Under the pieces are notes generated by a model, which had not been told where the DNA came from, did no database searches, and worked only from the letters and a program-made list of their open reading frames with translations. From an uncultured Pseudanabaenaceae cyanobacterium (lineage in GTDB: Bacteria > Cyanobacteriota > Cyanobacteriia > Pseudanabaenales > Pseudanabaenaceae), in NCBI GenBank assembly GCA_937927915.1, contig CALGKB010000004.1, forward strand, positions 186,001-250,000: 64,000 bases of DNA, read 5' to 3'. A program made the translations under genes and the position numbers. Of this stretch, positions 47,631-58,048 are shown in pieces. Each line of letters opens with the position of its first letter. The stretch's first letter is position 1.

Positions 47631-49352
47631 TTGCGTACAACGGGGGCATTTGCTTTAGTTGACAGTCTGATTCGGCATGGGGTCAAGCATATTTTTGGCT
47701 ACCCTGGCGGGGCGATCCTGCCAGTATATGACGAAATCTACAAAGCAGAGATGCGAGGGGCAATCAAGCACTTTTTAGTCCGCCATGAGCAGGGAGCAGT
47801 GCACGCTGCCGATGGTTATGCCAGAGCAACGGGGCAAGTGGGGGTATGCATAGCCACTTCCGGACCGGGGGCGACCAACCTGGTGACAGGAATTGCCACT
47901 GCCCACATGGACTCTATCCCCCTCGTGGTAATCACAGGACAAGTGCCCTCCTACGCCATCGGCACGGATGCCTTCCAGGAGACAGATATTTTTGGCATCA
48001 CCCTCCCCATCGTCAAGCACTCCTACATGGTGCGCCGCCCTGAGGATATTCCCCGGATCATGGCTGAGTCCTTCCACATTGCCAGCACGGGGAGACCAGG
48101 TCCCGTTTTGATTGATGTGCCCAAGGATATAGGACAAAAGGAATTTGATTACGAGCCGGAAGTAACGGTCAATTTGCGGGGCTACAAGCCCACTGTCAAG
48201 GGGCATAGTCAACAGATTGCCGCGGCAATTAAGCTGATTCGGGAGGCAGACCGTCCTCTGCTCTATGTGGGTGGGGGGGCGATTATCTCCGGTGCCCATG
48301 GGGAAATCAAGCAACTGGCGGAGCGCTTCCAAATTCCCGTCACTACAACTTTGATGGGCAAGGGAGCCTTTGATGAAAATCACTACCTTTCCGTGGGGAT
48401 GTTGGGAATGCACGGTACTGCCTATGCTAACTTTGCCGTCCAAAACTGCGACCTCTTGATCGCCGTCGGTGCCCGCTTTGACGATCGTGTGACAGGCAGG
48501 CTAGATAAATTTGCCCCCCTGGCGAAAGTCATTCATATTGATATTGACCCCGCTGAGGTCGGCAAGAACCGTGTCCCCAATGTCCCGATCGTGGGGGATG
48601 TGAAGATGGTGCTAAGGCATATGCTAGAACACACCTCCTACGAAGAGACTGTGCGCACCCAGGCATGGCTAAAACAAATTGAGGAATGGAAGGAGGACTA
48701 CCCCCTGCAGGTACCCCACTACGAAGGCGAACTGGCACCCCAGGAAGTAATCGTAGAATTTGCCAAGCAAGCCCCCCATGCCTACTACACCACCGATGTA
48801 GGACAACACCAGATGTGGGCAGCCCAGTTCCTGAAAAACGGACCGCGCCGTTGGATTTCTAGCTCTGGTTTAGGGACAATGGGGTTCGGGTTGCCAGCGG
48901 CAATGGGAGCTAAGGTCGGTGTGGGCAACGAACAGGTCATCTGTATTGCCGGGGATGCCAGTGTGCTGATGAACATCCAAGAACTAGGTACCCTTGCCCA
49001 GTACGGCATTGCTGCCAAAATTGCCATCATCAACAACGGTTGGCAGGGAATGGTACGGCAGTGGCAGGAAGCTTTTTACAGTGAACGCTATTCCGCTTCC
49101 AACATGGAGTTGGGGATGCCCGACTTTGTGAAGCTGGCAGAAGCCTTTGGCGTCAAGGGAATGCTGGTGACAGCCCAGGACGACCTATCCCAGGCAGTGG
49201 CAGAAATTTTAGACTACCCCGGACCGATCGTGGCGGACTTCCGTGTGAAGCGGGATGAGAACTGCTATCCGATGGTACCGCCGGGGGCAAGCAATTCCGA
49301 GATGGTGGGCTTACCTGTACCGAAGCGGCAGCGAATCAAAGAGTTTGTCTGA
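47631..49352 (+). CDS. ilvB: Acetolactate synthase, catalytic subunit
   Basis: A thiamine diphosphate enzyme of branched-chain amino acid synthesis; 573 residues. [33 protein letters not shown] with the catalytic Glu, and [18 protein letters not shown]...[12 protein letters not shown] with the cofactor motif are all present. The start must be TTG 47631, since a stop lies at 47610 and no other start intervenes. The regulatory subunit gene ilvN is not adjacent. The next gene begins at its stop (TGATG). Confidence 0.96.
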   Translation: MRTTGAFALVDSLIRHGVKHIFGYPGGAILPVYDEIYKAEMRGAIKHFLVRHEQGAVHAADGYARATGQVGVCIATSGPGATNLVTGIATAHMDSIPLVVITGQVPSYAIGTDAFQETDIFGITLPIVKHSYMVRRPEDIPRIMAESFHIASTGRPGPVLIDVPKDIGQKEFDYEPEVTVNLRGYKPTVKGHSQQIAAAIKLIREADRPLLYVGGGAIISGAHGEIKQLAERFQIPVTTTLMGKGAFDENHYLSVGMLGMHGTAYANFAVQNCDLLIAVGARFDDRVTGRLDKFAPLAKVIHIDIDPAEVGKNRVPNVPIVGDVKMVLRHMLEHTSYEETVRTQAWLKQIEEWKEDYPLQVPHYEGELAPQEVIVEFAKQAPHAYYTTDVGQHQMWAAQFLKNGPRRWISSSGLGTMGFGLPAAMGAKVGVGNEQVICIAGDASVLMNIQELGTLAQYGIAAKIAIINNGWQGMVRQWQEAFYSERYSASNMELGMPDFVKLAEAFGVKGMLVTAQDDLSQAVAEILDYPGPIVADFRVKRDENCYPMVPPGASNSEMVGLPVPKRQRIKEFV

Positions 49353-49624
49353 TGCGTCTAATTGGTTTGGCATTTTTAACGGTTCTGGTGGCGGAGTTGG
49401 GAGACAAGACCCAGCTTTCTACGTTTATGCTCTCCGCAGAATCGGACGCTCCCTGGACGGTGTTTTTAGCAGCCAGTAGTGCCCTGTTCCTCACTACCCT
49501 GTTGGGGGTGCTGGCGGGAACCTGGTTAGCTAAATATGCCACCCCTCACCTCCTGCAAACCTTGACGGGGACCAGTTATCTCATCCTTGCCGTTAGCTTA
49601 CTGTGGGATGCCGTCAGCACTTAA
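49352..49624 (+). CDS. TMEM165/GDT1 family half-size protein (UPF0016)
   Basis: A 90-residue membrane protein with three hydrophobic segments and a single family motif, VAELGDKTQLSTFML (ExGDKT). Full-length family members have two such motifs and act as Mn2+ or Ca2+/H+ exchangers, for example Mnx in Synechocystis. A half-size protein must pair with itself or with another half to form a pore. The ATG overlaps the ilvB stop by one base, so it is translationally coupled to it. No second half is adjacent. Confidence 0.88.
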   Translation: MRLIGLAFLTVLVAELGDKTQLSTFMLSAESDAPWTVFLAASSALFLTTLLGVLAGTWLAKYATPHLLQTLTGTSYLILAVSLLWDAVST

Positions 49625-49636
49625 AGGAGTACCCCA

Positions 49637-49665
49637 TTGACTTACTTGCCCTCTGTTTCTAAAAT
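49637..49665 (+). promoter_or_regulatory. Sigma-70 promoter of the DsrE-like gene
   Basis: TTGACT (49637-49642) and TAAAAT (49660-49665) are separated by exactly 17 bases. Each hexamer has one mismatch to consensus. Transcription would start near 49672, inside the palindrome that follows. Confidence 0.7.
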
Positions 49666-49667
49666 TG

Positions 49668-49684
49668 AGAATGATTATCATTCT
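49668..49684 (+). promoter_or_regulatory. Fur-family operator (perfect 8-1-8 palindrome)
   Basis: AGAATGAT-T-ATCATTCT is a perfect inverted repeat and matches 15 of 19 positions of the Fur box GATAATGATAATCATTATC. It begins two bases after the -10 hexamer and covers the expected transcription start, the classical position for a repressor. Fur (iron) or Zur (zinc) are the main candidates; the two cannot be told apart by eye. Confidence 0.7.
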
Positions 49685-49700
49685 ATTGAGGGCGGTAGAG

Positions 49701-50102
49701 GTGAAAGTAGCTTACATATTTAGCCATCCCCGTTGTGGGACATATAAACTAGGGCAGATGATTTTGCCGCAACTGGAGGCGGGGGTACATGGTGTACAGG
49801 TGGTGGGGATGTTTTTCTTTGATGACAACTGTTTTGTGCTCAGAAAGGGAGACCCGATCGGGGAACGTCTGGCTGTAGTTGCCAAGGAGCAGAACATTTT
49901 ATTGATGATGTGTGATATGTGTGCTTTGGAGCGGCATTTGGCGGTGGGGCAACCGCGGTGGTGCAATCCCGATGGGACAGGACGCAGAGAACCAGCCACT
50001 TGTACAGTGAAAGATGTAGTAGAAGGAGTAACAGTTGGTTGTTTTCCTGATTTGTATGCCGCCTTGGCAGGAAATATGCCCGATCAGGTGATTACTTTGT
50101 AG
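49701..50102 (+). CDS. DsrE-like (SaoD-like) protein
   Basis: About 133 residues from GTG 49701; upstream in-frame starts lie in or at the promoter and cannot be used. The sequence starts KVAYIFSHPRCGTYKLG and shows a DsrE/DsrF-like alternating pattern. Five or more Cys are present, including MMCDMCALERHL and the later WCNPDG and ATCTVKD, so metal or sulfur handling is plausible. Related proteins are annotated as DsrE family; the exact role is unknown. Regulation by a Fur-type repressor is suggested by the operator in front of it. Confidence 0.78.
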   Translation: MKVAYIFSHPRCGTYKLGQMILPQLEAGVHGVQVVGMFFFDDNCFVLRKGDPIGERLAVVAKEQNILLMMCDMCALERHLAVGQPRWCNPDGTGRREPATCTVKDVVEGVTVGCFPDLYAALAGNMPDQVITL

Positions 50103-50156
50103 TTATAAAAGAAACAGAGGTGATTTGTTTGCCTGCTTGCTATTTTGCTCTTTCGC

Positions 50157-50196
50157 AAGGGTAGATGGTGAAGCTGGCACTTTCTACCCTTTCTTT
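50157..50196 (+). terminator. Possible terminator after the DsrE-like gene
   Basis: A perfect 9-bp stem, AAGGGTAGA (50157-50165) with TCTACCCTT (50183-50191), encloses a 17-base loop and is followed by a T-rich stretch with one C. It lies 55 bases after the stop codon. The loop is long and the stem only moderately GC-rich, so termination strength is uncertain. Confidence 0.5.
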
Positions 50197-50366
50197 AGTT
50201 CTGCACTATTGTTCAAATTGTGGCTTATAGTTCTTGAGGAGTAGAGACCGATCGGTCTTTGCCAAAATCTCCTAGATTTCTCTTGTCATGCGTGAAACAG
50301 ATTGTTATAGATGTGATAGGTAGGAATCAATGATTATAGCTACTGGCAGGGAGAGGACTGGCGATT

Positions 50367-50375
50367 TGCTATAAT
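50367..50375 (+). promoter_or_regulatory. Extended -10 upstream of sufS
   Basis: TG-C-TATAAT, a perfect extended -10, lies 25 bases before the sufS ATG. No good -35 and no SufR-type CAAC-N6-GTTG repeat were seen near it. Confidence 0.55.
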
Positions 50376-50399
50376 GATGTCAAAATTGACGTTAGAAAC

Positions 50400-51647
50400 A
50401 TGGTACTGACCTCCGATCGGTGTTTAGCAGATTTTGTACGGGCTGACTTTCCCATCCTGCACCAGACAGTCAATGGCAAACCGTTGATTTACTTTGACAA
50501 CGCCGCTAGCTCCCAAAAACCTGAGCCTGTCCTGCAAGCCTGGCTGGACTACTACCACCGCCACAACGCCAACGTGCATCGGGGAGCGCACACCCTCAGT
50601 ACCAGGGCAACGGAAGAATTTGAAGCTGCCAGGGATAAAGTCGCCAAATTTATCAACGCCCGATCGTCCCAGGAAATTATTTACACCCGCAATGCAACGG
50701 AAGCGATCAACTTGGTGGCGCGCACCTGGGGGGAGGCAAATCTGCAGGAGGGGGATGAAATTGTGTTGACGGTGATGGAGCACCATAGCAATATTGTCCC
50801 CTGGCAAATTCTAGCGCAAAAGACGGGGGCAGTGCTGAAATTTTTAACCCCTACTAATCTGGGTAAGTTGGATTTAGGGCAGTTACAACAGGTGTTAACC
50901 GATCGGACAAAATTAGTCTCCGTTGTCCATGTTTCCAATGTTTTAGGCTGTATCAATCCTGTAGAGGAAATCACGCAGTTAGCCCACAGAGCAGGGGCGA
51001 AAGTGTTAATTGATGCCTGTCAAAGTGTCCCCCATATGCCCATTGATGTACAAGCTCTAGACTGTGATTGGTTGGTAGCTTCAGGACATAAAATGTGTGC
51101 ACCGACGGGGATTGGTTTCCTCTACGGCAAGGCGGAAATTCTGACAGAAATGCCCCCCTTTCTGGGCGGTGGGGAAATGATTGCTGAGGTCTATCTCTAT
51201 CACTCCACCTACGCGGATTTACCCCACAAATTTGAAGCGGGTACCCCTGCCATTGGGGAAGCGATCGCTTTGGGAGCAGCGGTGGACTATCTCACAAAAA
51301 TTGGCATGGCAAAAATCCACGCCTACGAACAGGAATTGGTCACTTACTTGCTGGCAAAATTACAGGAAATTCCCCAACTGACGATCTATGGACCAAAGGA
51401 ACAGCGGGCGGGACTAGTAGCTTTTAATGCTCCCCCTGGTATTCATGCCAACGACCTAGCAGCTTTCCTCGACCAAGAGGGGATTGCCATCCGATCGGGT
51501 CACCACTGTACCCAACCGCTCCACCGTCACTTAGGAGTCAATGGCAGTGCCAGAGCTAGCCTCTATTTCTACAATACGCAGGAGGAGATCGATCGCTTTG
51601 TCGCCGTCTTGCAAGATACTTTGGCATTGTTGGGCAAGCTGGTCTAA
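50400..51647 (+). CDS. sufS: Cysteine desulfurase SufS
   Basis: A PLP enzyme that takes sulfur from cysteine for iron-sulfur cluster assembly. 415 residues. Starting region [34 protein letters not shown] Lys in [17 protein letters not shown], and the catalytic Cys in [14 protein letters not shown] mark the group II (SufS) type. sufB, sufC and sufD are not adjacent, although they usually form one cluster with sufS in cyanobacteria. The gap before it holds a possible terminator and an extended -10. Confidence 0.96.
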   Translation: MVLTSDRCLADFVRADFPILHQTVNGKPLIYFDNAASSQKPEPVLQAWLDYYHRHNANVHRGAHTLSTRATEEFEAARDKVAKFINARSSQEIIYTRNATEAINLVARTWGEANLQEGDEIVLTVMEHHSNIVPWQILAQKTGAVLKFLTPTNLGKLDLGQLQQVLTDRTKLVSVVHVSNVLGCINPVEEITQLAHRAGAKVLIDACQSVPHMPIDVQALDCDWLVASGHKMCAPTGIGFLYGKAEILTEMPPFLGGGEMIAEVYLYHSTYADLPHKFEAGTPAIGEAIALGAAVDYLTKIGMAKIHAYEQELVTYLLAKLQEIPQLTIYGPKEQRAGLVAFNAPPGIHANDLAAFLDQEGIAIRSGHHCTQPLHRHLGVNGSARASLYFYNTQEEIDRFVAVLQDTLALLGKLV

Positions 51648-51680
51648 GATAGAATTCTGCACTGCTAGAGGGTTCATCTG

Positions 51681-53105
51681 GTGTCTGTTCGTGTCCGTAT
51701 TGCTCCTAGTCCAACAGGGAATCTCCATATCGGTACAGCCCGCACTGCTCTGTTTAATTGGCTTTTTGCGCGGCACCACGGCGGTCAGTTTCTCCTGCGC
51801 ATTGAGGATACGGATATAGAACGATCGAAGCCAGAGTATGTGGAGAACATCCTCAGTGGTCTGCAGTGGCTGGGGTTGCAGTGGGATGAAGGACCCTTCT
51901 TTCAGACGCAGCGACTCCACCTCTACCAAGCGGGTATTCAAAAGTTGTTGGCAAAAGGTCTTGCCTATCGCAGCTACGAAACACCAGAGGAACTGGAACA
52001 ACTGCGGGAAGCACAGCGGGCACAGGGTTTGCCCCCCCGTTACGACAATCGCCATCGCCATCTGACGCCAGAAGAGGAGGCTAAGTTCATCGCGGAAGGC
52101 AGACAGCCGGTGATTAGATTCAAAATTGACGACGATCGGGAGATTCGCTGGCAGGACATGGTGCGGGGGGAAGTGGTCTGGCAGGGCAAGGATTTGGGGG
52201 GAGATATGGTAATTGCCAGGGCATCGGGACAGCCCCTCTACAATTTTGTGGTAGTTATGGATGATATTGATATGGGCATCACCCATGTCATTCGGGGGGA
52301 AGACCACATTGGCAATACACCAAAGCAGATTCTCTTGTACGAGGCTTTAGGCGCGCCGGTGCCCAAGTTTGGACATACACCCCTCATTCTCAATCAGCAG
52401 GGAGCAAAACTGTCAAAACGGGATGGGGCTACTTCTGTGGATGAATATCGGATGATGGGCTATCTGCCAGAGGCTTTCAACAACTATATGTTATTATTGG
52501 GCTGGTCACCCCCTGACACCAGGGAACTGTACACCCTAGAAGAAGCTATACCTGTCTTTGATTTCGATCGGATTAACAAGGCGGGAGCACGGTTTGACCT
52601 GGACAAACTAAATTGGATTAACAGTCAGTATCTGCACCAAAAAGAGACAAAGGAGTTATTACCTCTAGTTCTACCTTTTTGGCAGGCGGCGGGTTATAGC
52701 ATAGACCAGGAGGGGGACAGGGAATGGCTGATGGCTATTCTGGATTTGATCAAACCCAGTATGACAGTGCTAAAGGATGCTGTGGGTTTAGCGAGCTATT
52801 TCTTTACCGATTTGCCTGACTACAAGGAAGCAGCGAAAGAGATTTTACAACAGCCCCAGACAAAGACAGTGTTACAAAAGGCTAAGGAGATATTAGAAAC
52901 AACCCCTAGGCTGGCAGCAGAGCAGGCAAAGGCAACGATCGATGGGTTAGGGAAGGAGTTGGGGTTGAAGAAGGGGGCAGTAATGAAACCGCTACGCTGT
53001 GCCCTGACGGGGGATGTGCATGGACCTGATCTACTCATCTCCCTGGCTCTGTTGCACCAAAAGCATAAGGCATTGCCGCGTCTGCACTATGCTCTCCATC
53101 TATAA
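51681..53105 (+). CDS. gltX: Glutamyl-tRNA synthetase
   Basis: Charges tRNA-Glu; in cyanobacteria the product also feeds tetrapyrrole synthesis through glutamyl-tRNA reductase. 474 residues from a GTG start. [20 protein letters not shown] holds the HIGH motif, [10 protein letters not shown] the KMSKS variant, and [12 protein letters not shown] is typical. The C-terminal anticodon domain ends with [13 protein letters not shown]. dnaE starts two bases after its stop. Confidence 0.97.
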   Translation: MSVRVRIAPSPTGNLHIGTARTALFNWLFARHHGGQFLLRIEDTDIERSKPEYVENILSGLQWLGLQWDEGPFFQTQRLHLYQAGIQKLLAKGLAYRSYETPEELEQLREAQRAQGLPPRYDNRHRHLTPEEEAKFIAEGRQPVIRFKIDDDREIRWQDMVRGEVVWQGKDLGGDMVIARASGQPLYNFVVVMDDIDMGITHVIRGEDHIGNTPKQILLYEALGAPVPKFGHTPLILNQQGAKLSKRDGATSVDEYRMMGYLPEAFNNYMLLLGWSPPDTRELYTLEEAIPVFDFDRINKAGARFDLDKLNWINSQYLHQKETKELLPLVLPFWQAAGYSIDQEGDREWLMAILDLIKPSMTVLKDAVGLASYFFTDLPDYKEAAKEILQQPQTKTVLQKAKEILETTPRLAAEQAKATIDGLGKELGLKKGAVMKPLRCALTGDVHGPDLLISLALLHQKHKALPRLHYALHL

Positions 53106-53107
53106 CT

Positions 53108-55732
53108 ATGTCTTTTGTACCTTTACACAACCACAGTGAATACAGTCTGTTAGACGGGGCGAGTCAAATCCCCCAACTCATCGATCGGATTGTGGAACTG
53201 GGGATGCCTGCCATTGCCCTTACGGATCATGGGGTGATGTATGGTGCCATCGAGTTATATAAAACCTGCAAGGCAAAGGGAATCAAGCCCATCATTGGCA
53301 ATGAAATGTATGTCATCAATGGGGATATAACAGTCAAAAGACCAAAGGTGCGAAAATACCACCAGGTGGTGTTGGCAAAGGATACAGAGGGGTATCGCCA
53401 TCTGGTTAAGTTAACGACGATTTCTCATCTGCATGGCTTTCAAGGTACGGGTATCTATGCGCGCCCCTGTATCAATAAAGAACTGTTGGAGAAATACCGA
53501 TCGGGTTTGATCGTTACCTCTGGTTGTTTGGCGGGGGAAGTACCGCAGGCAATTCTGCAAAATCGCTTGGATATAGCCAGGGAAGTGGCAGCTTGGTACA
53601 AAGAAGTATTTGGGGATGATTACTATCTGGAAATTCAGGACCATGGTTATCCCGAAGACCGCATTGTCAATGTGGAAATAGTGCGCATTAGCCGCGAATT
53701 GGGAATTAAAATTATTGCCACTAACGATTCCCATTTTATCGGCTGTTATGATGTAGAAGCTCATGATGCCCTCCTCTGTATTCAGATTGGCAAGTCCATT
53801 AGGGAATTAAAACGCCTGCGCTATTCTGGTACAGAATATGTCAAATCCAGGGCAGAAATGGCGAAATTATTTCGCGATCACTTACCACCAGAAATCATCG
53901 AAGAGGCACTCAACAATACCCTGGAGGTAGCAGACAAAATTAAGGACTATCAAATCCTCGGCGAACCGAAAGCCCCCGATTTCCCTGTCCCCCCTGGCTA
54001 TAATCCTGATACTTATTTGGAGGCAAAGGCGTGGGAAGGGCTGAAACAGAGATTGCATGCTCAGACAAAGCAAGATATACCAGAAGATTATCAACAGAGA
54101 TTACAGCGGGAATTAGGTGTCATTCAACAAAAGGGATTTTCTAATTATTTTCTGGTGGTGTGGGACTACATTCGCTATGCCAGGGAACACAAGATTCCTG
54201 TGGGACCAGGGCGTGGTTCAGCGGCGGGTTCTTTGGTGGCCTATGCCCTAGGAATTACCAACATTGACCCTATTCACCACGGCTTGCTGTTTGAAAGATT
54301 TCTCAATCCTGAACGCAAATCCATGCCTGATATTGACACGGACTTCTGTATGGACCACCGTGATCAGCTCATTCGCTATGTGACAGAGAAATACGGGCAG
54401 GAAAGGGTGGCACAGATTGTTACCTTTAACCGCCTGACTTCTAAAGCAGTGGTGAAAGATGTCGGTAGAGTGTTAGACATTCCCTACAGCGATACGGATA
54501 AGATGGCAAAGTTAATTCCGGTGTCGCGGGGCAAACCTGCTCCCCTCAAGGAGATGATCGGTGAGGAAACTCCTGCTCCTGAGTTCAAAGAAAGATATGA
54601 GAAAGACCCCCTTGTCAAACAGTGGATTGATATGGCAATGCGGCTGGAGGGGGTAAACAAAAGTACAGGAGTGCACGCGGCGGGGGTAGTGATTGCTCCT
54701 ATGCCTTTGGATGAGCTAGTGCCTTTACAACTGAGCAATGAAGGTTTGATCATGACGCAATACCCCATGGAGGACTTGGAGTCCTTGGGTCTGTTGAAGA
54801 TGGACTTCCTGGGGCTGCGAAACTTGACGATCATTCAAAACACGATCGATCTAATCAAAAAACGCCAACCTGATTTTGATTTCAGCCAGGTAGTGCCTGA
54901 CCAACCAACGCCGGAAAATGAAGCGACCTACAAATTGCTGGCAAGGGGGGAATTAGAGGGCATCTTTCAGTTGGAATCAACGGGCATGAAGCAGATTGTG
55001 AAAGACTTAAAACCCTCTAACATTGAAGACATTTCTTCCATTTTGGCGCTCTATCGTCCTGGTCCCTTGGATGCGGGGCTAATTCCCAAGTTTATCAATC
55101 GCAAACACGGCAAAGAACCCCTGGAGTACGCCCACAAGAGCTTAGAGCCAATTTTGCGGGATACCTATTCCATTCTTGTCTATCAAGAACAGATCATGCG
55201 TATTGCCCAGGACTTGGCGGGTTATTCCCTAGGGGAAGCAGATTTACTGCGGCGGGCGATGGGGAAAAAGAAACCGGAGGAGATGGAAAAACAGCGGGAG
55301 AAATTCCTAGACGGGGCGGCAAAAAACGGTATTCCTGCCAAGATTGCCAAAGAACTGTTTGATCAGATGGTGATGTTTGCGGAGTATTGTCTCAGTTATG
55401 ATACTTTGGTCTTGACGGTGGAGTACGGCTGGTTACCGATCGGTCATATTGTCACAGAACGCCTTGCCTGTCATGTCTATTCTCTGTCCCCCCAGGGTTT
55501 TATCTATGCTCAACCCATAGTGCAATGGCATGAACGGGGCACCCAACCTGTCTTTGCCTACACTTTGGCAGATGGCACGGTGATTGAAGCTACGCCTGAC
55601 CACAAATTTATGACCACTGGGGGGGAAATGTTACCGATCGAGCAAATTTGGCAGGAGAGTTTGTCTTTAATGACTGTGGAAGACTTACAAAAACAGCAAG
55701 ATGTATTCCCCTTGGTTACAAGTCCTGCCTAA
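53108..55732 (+). CDS. dnaE: DNA polymerase III alpha subunit, N-terminal part with split intein-N
   Basis: The first half of the replicative polymerase, 874 residues. The PHP domain (1-200) starts [17 protein letters not shown], and the palm shows [13 protein letters not shown] (near 407) and [10 protein letters not shown]. The polymerase part ends at Tyr760 in MVMFAEY. Residues 761-874 are the N-intein, starting [14 protein letters not shown], with the TPDHKF block B motif. Splicing with a DnaE-C half encoded elsewhere makes full-length DnaE. The last 32 bases overlap the next gene in another frame. Confidence 0.97.
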   Translation: MSFVPLHNHSEYSLLDGASQIPQLIDRIVELGMPAIALTDHGVMYGAIELYKTCKAKGIKPIIGNEMYVINGDITVKRPKVRKYHQVVLAKDTEGYRHLVKLTTISHLHGFQGTGIYARPCINKELLEKYRSGLIVTSGCLAGEVPQAILQNRLDIAREVAAWYKEVFGDDYYLEIQDHGYPEDRIVNVEIVRISRELGIKIIATNDSHFIGCYDVEAHDALLCIQIGKSIRELKRLRYSGTEYVKSRAEMAKLFRDHLPPEIIEEALNNTLEVADKIKDYQILGEPKAPDFPVPPGYNPDTYLEAKAWEGLKQRLHAQTKQDIPEDYQQRLQRELGVIQQKGFSNYFLVVWDYIRYAREHKIPVGPGRGSAAGSLVAYALGITNIDPIHHGLLFERFLNPERKSMPDIDTDFCMDHRDQLIRYVTEKYGQERVAQIVTFNRLTSKAVVKDVGRVLDIPYSDTDKMAKLIPVSRGKPAPLKEMIGEETPAPEFKERYEKDPLVKQWIDMAMRLEGVNKSTGVHAAGVVIAPMPLDELVPLQLSNEGLIMTQYPMEDLESLGLLKMDFLGLRNLTIIQNTIDLIKKRQPDFDFSQVVPDQPTPENEATYKLLARGELEGIFQLESTGMKQIVKDLKPSNIEDISSILALYRPGPLDAGLIPKFINRKHGKEPLEYAHKSLEPILRDTYSILVYQEQIMRIAQDLAGYSLGEADLLRRAMGKKKPEEMEKQREKFLDGAAKNGIPAKIAKELFDQMVMFAEYCLSYDTLVLTVEYGWLPIGHIVTERLACHVYSLSPQGFIYAQPIVQWHERGTQPVFAYTLADGTVIEATPDHKFMTTGGEMLPIEQIWQESLSLMTVEDLQKQQDVFPLVTSPA
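55388..55732 (+). other. Split DnaE intein, N-terminal fragment (114 residues)
   Basis: The intein starts at Cys761 (codon 55388-55390) after the conserved extein end FAEY. Block [20 protein letters not shown], the middle QPVFAYTL and block [11 protein letters not shown] match the cyanobacterial DnaE family (Npu, Ssp). The ending [21 protein letters not shown] is longer than in the Npu fragment. The C-terminal partner is outside the window, so trans-splicing is inferred from the family. Confidence 0.95.
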
Positions 55733-56891
55733 CGGTATCCGATCGTTTTTCTGGGAATCGCCTTTTACCAAGATTGCCACCGTGCAGTGTTTTTTTCCTG
55801 GGGGCAGGCGCTTGGAGACACCAGAAAAGGCAGGAATTAGCAAGTTAATCACCCATTGTCTGTTCTATGAGCAGCAGGATGTTTTGGAGGAGCTGGGCAG
55901 TGCCGTGACAGTGGAGGCAGAAGCGGATTATTTTCTCATCAGTGCTAAGTGTTTGGAGGAAGATTTACCAGGGTTATTGCAGTTTTTAGCTGTCACTCTT
56001 CCCCAGGTGCAATTTAGTGCCTCCACTCTTGCTGCTGTGAAAGCAGAAACGATCGTTAGTTTGCAACAACAAAACTATAACCCTTTTGCCTGTGCCTACC
56101 GCCAATTGCAGCCCCTCCTCTACGACCACCACCCCTACAGTTTAAGCAGTGAAGGCACAATGGAGACTATATCTGCCCTGCAGACGCCAGACCTGCAAGA
56201 CCATTACGATCGGTTTTATCTACCCTCAGCCATGATCCTGGCAATTACTGCTAACAGAGACCCCAAACAAATTAGCGAGTTAGTAATGGCAACTTTTAGC
56301 ACCTGGCACAACAAAAGGGAAATGGATTATCCCCACCTGCCAGCGGGCTTTATCCCCTACCGCCAACAACAAAACAGCGATCGGGAACAAGCCTGGGTGT
56401 TAGTTGGGTTTCCTGCCCCTGCCAGCCACGAGGAGGATTTTTTTGCCATGAAAATTATCAATGCTCACCTGGGGAATGGCTCCTCCAGTCGTCTATTTCA
56501 GGTCCTGCGGGAACAGACAGGACTAGTCTACGATGTAGCTACCCACTACCCCACCAGATACGATCGTTCCCATTTGCTTATTCACTGTACAACTGCGGTT
56601 GACTACGTGCCCAAAGTACAAGAGTTAATCTGGCAGGAATGTCAAAAACTGCAGACAGAACTCCTGCCGGCAGCAGACTTGGAGTTGGCGAAAAGTAAAT
56701 TGCTCGGTCACTACGCCTTGGCAAAACAAACCCCCTCCCAACTTGCCCACATCCACAGCTGGTATCATGCCCTGCAGTTGCCCCCTGACTTCGATTTCCA
56801 ATTTATTAAACAGATAGAAATAACCACCCCCCAACAGGTACAAGAGGTGGCACAGAAATATCTGACGCACTGCGCTATCTCAGTTGTGTAA
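55701..56891 (+). CDS. M16 family peptidase-like protein, zinc site missing
   Basis: A 396-residue member of the insulinase/processing peptidase family. It starts [20 protein letters not shown] and has the C-terminal [20 protein letters not shown], with the Arg/Tyr pair that binds substrate. The zinc motif HxxEH is absent: at its place the sequence is [15 protein letters not shown], and no downstream Glu is properly placed. It is probably the non-catalytic partner of an M16 heterodimer; the active partner is not adjacent. The start lies inside the dnaE intein gene, overlapping by 32 bases in another frame. Confidence 0.86.
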   Translation: MYSPWLQVLPNGIRSFFWESPFTKIATVQCFFPGGRRLETPEKAGISKLITHCLFYEQQDVLEELGSAVTVEAEADYFLISAKCLEEDLPGLLQFLAVTLPQVQFSASTLAAVKAETIVSLQQQNYNPFACAYRQLQPLLYDHHPYSLSSEGTMETISALQTPDLQDHYDRFYLPSAMILAITANRDPKQISELVMATFSTWHNKREMDYPHLPAGFIPYRQQQNSDREQAWVLVGFPAPASHEEDFFAMKIINAHLGNGSSSRLFQVLREQTGLVYDVATHYPTRYDRSHLLIHCTTAVDYVPKVQELIWQECQKLQTELLPAADLELAKSKLLGHYALAKQTPSQLAHIHSWYHALQLPPDFDFQFIKQIEITTPQQVQEVAQKYLTHCAISVV

Positions 56892-56899
56892 GATTCAGA

Positions 56900-57259
56900 T
56901 CAAATCGCAAACTTCTTTAATTCCTCCAGGCTGGCGTATTCCAACATACGGATATGGGTAGCCTCCAAAATGACAGGGGGCGCTACTCCTGCCCGGTAAG
57001 CCTCCACCCAGCGACTGGCACAGATACACCACCGATCGCCTGGTTTCAAGCCAGGAAATCTGTACTGGGGTACGGGAGTAGAAAGGTCATTGCCTACTTG
57101 GCGGGAAAAGGCTAAAAATTCCGCCGTCACCTGGCAACAAACCCCATGCACACCGTAGTCACCTTCTACACGGCAATAGCCATCGCGGTAATAGCCCGTT
57201 AGGGGATTGGTGCAACAAATTTGTAACGCACCTCCTAAAACATTTTTTGCTTCCTGCAT
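56900..57259 (-). CDS. DUF2237 family protein
   Basis: About 119 residues from ATG 57259; an open upstream part to 57319 overlaps the next divergent gene. The sequence has LQICCTNPLTGYYRDGYCR, VHGVCCQVTAEFLAFSRQVGN and GDRWCICASRWVEAY, with five or more conserved Cys, typical of DUF2237. The function is unknown; conserved Cys suggest metal binding or redox activity. The gene is convergent with the M16 gene. Confidence 0.9.
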   Translation of the reverse strand: MQEAKNVLGGALQICCTNPLTGYYRDGYCRVEGDYGVHGVCCQVTAEFLAFSRQVGNDLSTPVPQYRFPGLKPGDRWCICASRWVEAYRAGVAPPVILEATHIRMLEYASLEELKKFAI

Positions 57260-57313
57260 AAGTAAACTTTTTACCAGTGAGGTTATGATACTCCAGGTGA
57301 GCGATCGTTGACT

Positions 57314-58048
57314 ATGCAAGTCATCATTCCCCCTGCCATCCGCCGCATCATGCAGGCTTATCCCCCCGTCGAACCTTTGGCACTCACACCCCCCCTGCCA
57401 CCTTCTCCACCTCCGCCCCTAAATTTTGTGCTGGTCATAGGGCAACTGCTGCTAGTTTTTGTGGTGTGTGGGGTGATTTTAAAATCTAGTCGGTGGTTGG
57501 GGGGCATATTGTTAGCCATTGGTTTGGTGGCAATTATCATCCAGGTTATGGTGCGTCTGAGACAACAACTGCGCCCCAATCGTCGCCAGGAGGAAGAATA
57601 TATCCAAGCTCTGGCAGTCTATGCCCAAGCGGAAAAAGCACACCAAGAAAAGATACAAAGAAAACATACACCACAAAAGATTGCTGCCTACCGCCGTCAA
57701 CAATTAGCAGAACTGCGCCAAAAAACCGATCGTTTATCCTTTGCTGCTACCCCCCAACCCCTCCCCCCCTGGCTACAGGAACTACAGGCGAGCAAAAATG
57801 GTGGTCATTGGTTCTATTTGCCGGCTGTGACCGTGCCTGGACTCGATCGCCCCTATACCCCCCAATGCCTGTACCAAAGCGAAGACAAGATGATCACGAT
57901 CGTGATTGACTATGCTGACACTGATCAGAGTTTTATCCGCGATTTCTTTAGTCAGCAGGGGATAATTTGGATTCTAGCTACTCCTACAGAATTGCAGTCC
58001 CCCAAATTGCAGGCAGAATTAGAACAAATCTGGTCCAGTTTGAGTTAG
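57314..58048 (+). CDS. Membrane protein of unknown function
   Basis: About 244 residues from ATG 57314. A Pro-rich N-terminus (about 18-36) is followed by two adjacent hydrophobic segments (about 38-82), a basic coiled stretch (about 85-145, rich in Gln, Lys and Arg) and a C-terminal alpha/beta part with ITIVIDYADTDQSFIRDFF, which hints at a nuclease- or Rossmann-like fold without clear catalytic residues. The stop overlaps that of the convergent ribE gene in TTAG. I do not recognise the family. Confidence 0.75.
   Translation: MQVIIPPAIRRIMQAYPPVEPLALTPPLPPSPPPPLNFVLVIGQLLLVFVVCGVILKSSRWLGGILLAIGLVAIIIQVMVRLRQQLRPNRRQEEEYIQALAVYAQAEKAHQEKIQRKHTPQKIAAYRRQQLAELRQKTDRLSFAATPQPLPPWLQELQASKNGGHWFYLPAVTVPGLDRPYTPQCLYQSEDKMITIVIDYADTDQSFIRDFFSQQGIIWILATPTELQSPKLQAELEQIWSSLS

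Noticed and set aside
50245-50258. A 14-base perfect palindrome AGACCGATCGGTCT before sufS
   Set aside because: It contains the very common CGATCG core, so it is best explained as one of many such sites, not as an operator or terminator.
50300-50400. SufR-type operator for sufS
   Set aside because: No CAAC-N6-GTTG repeat was found near the promoter.
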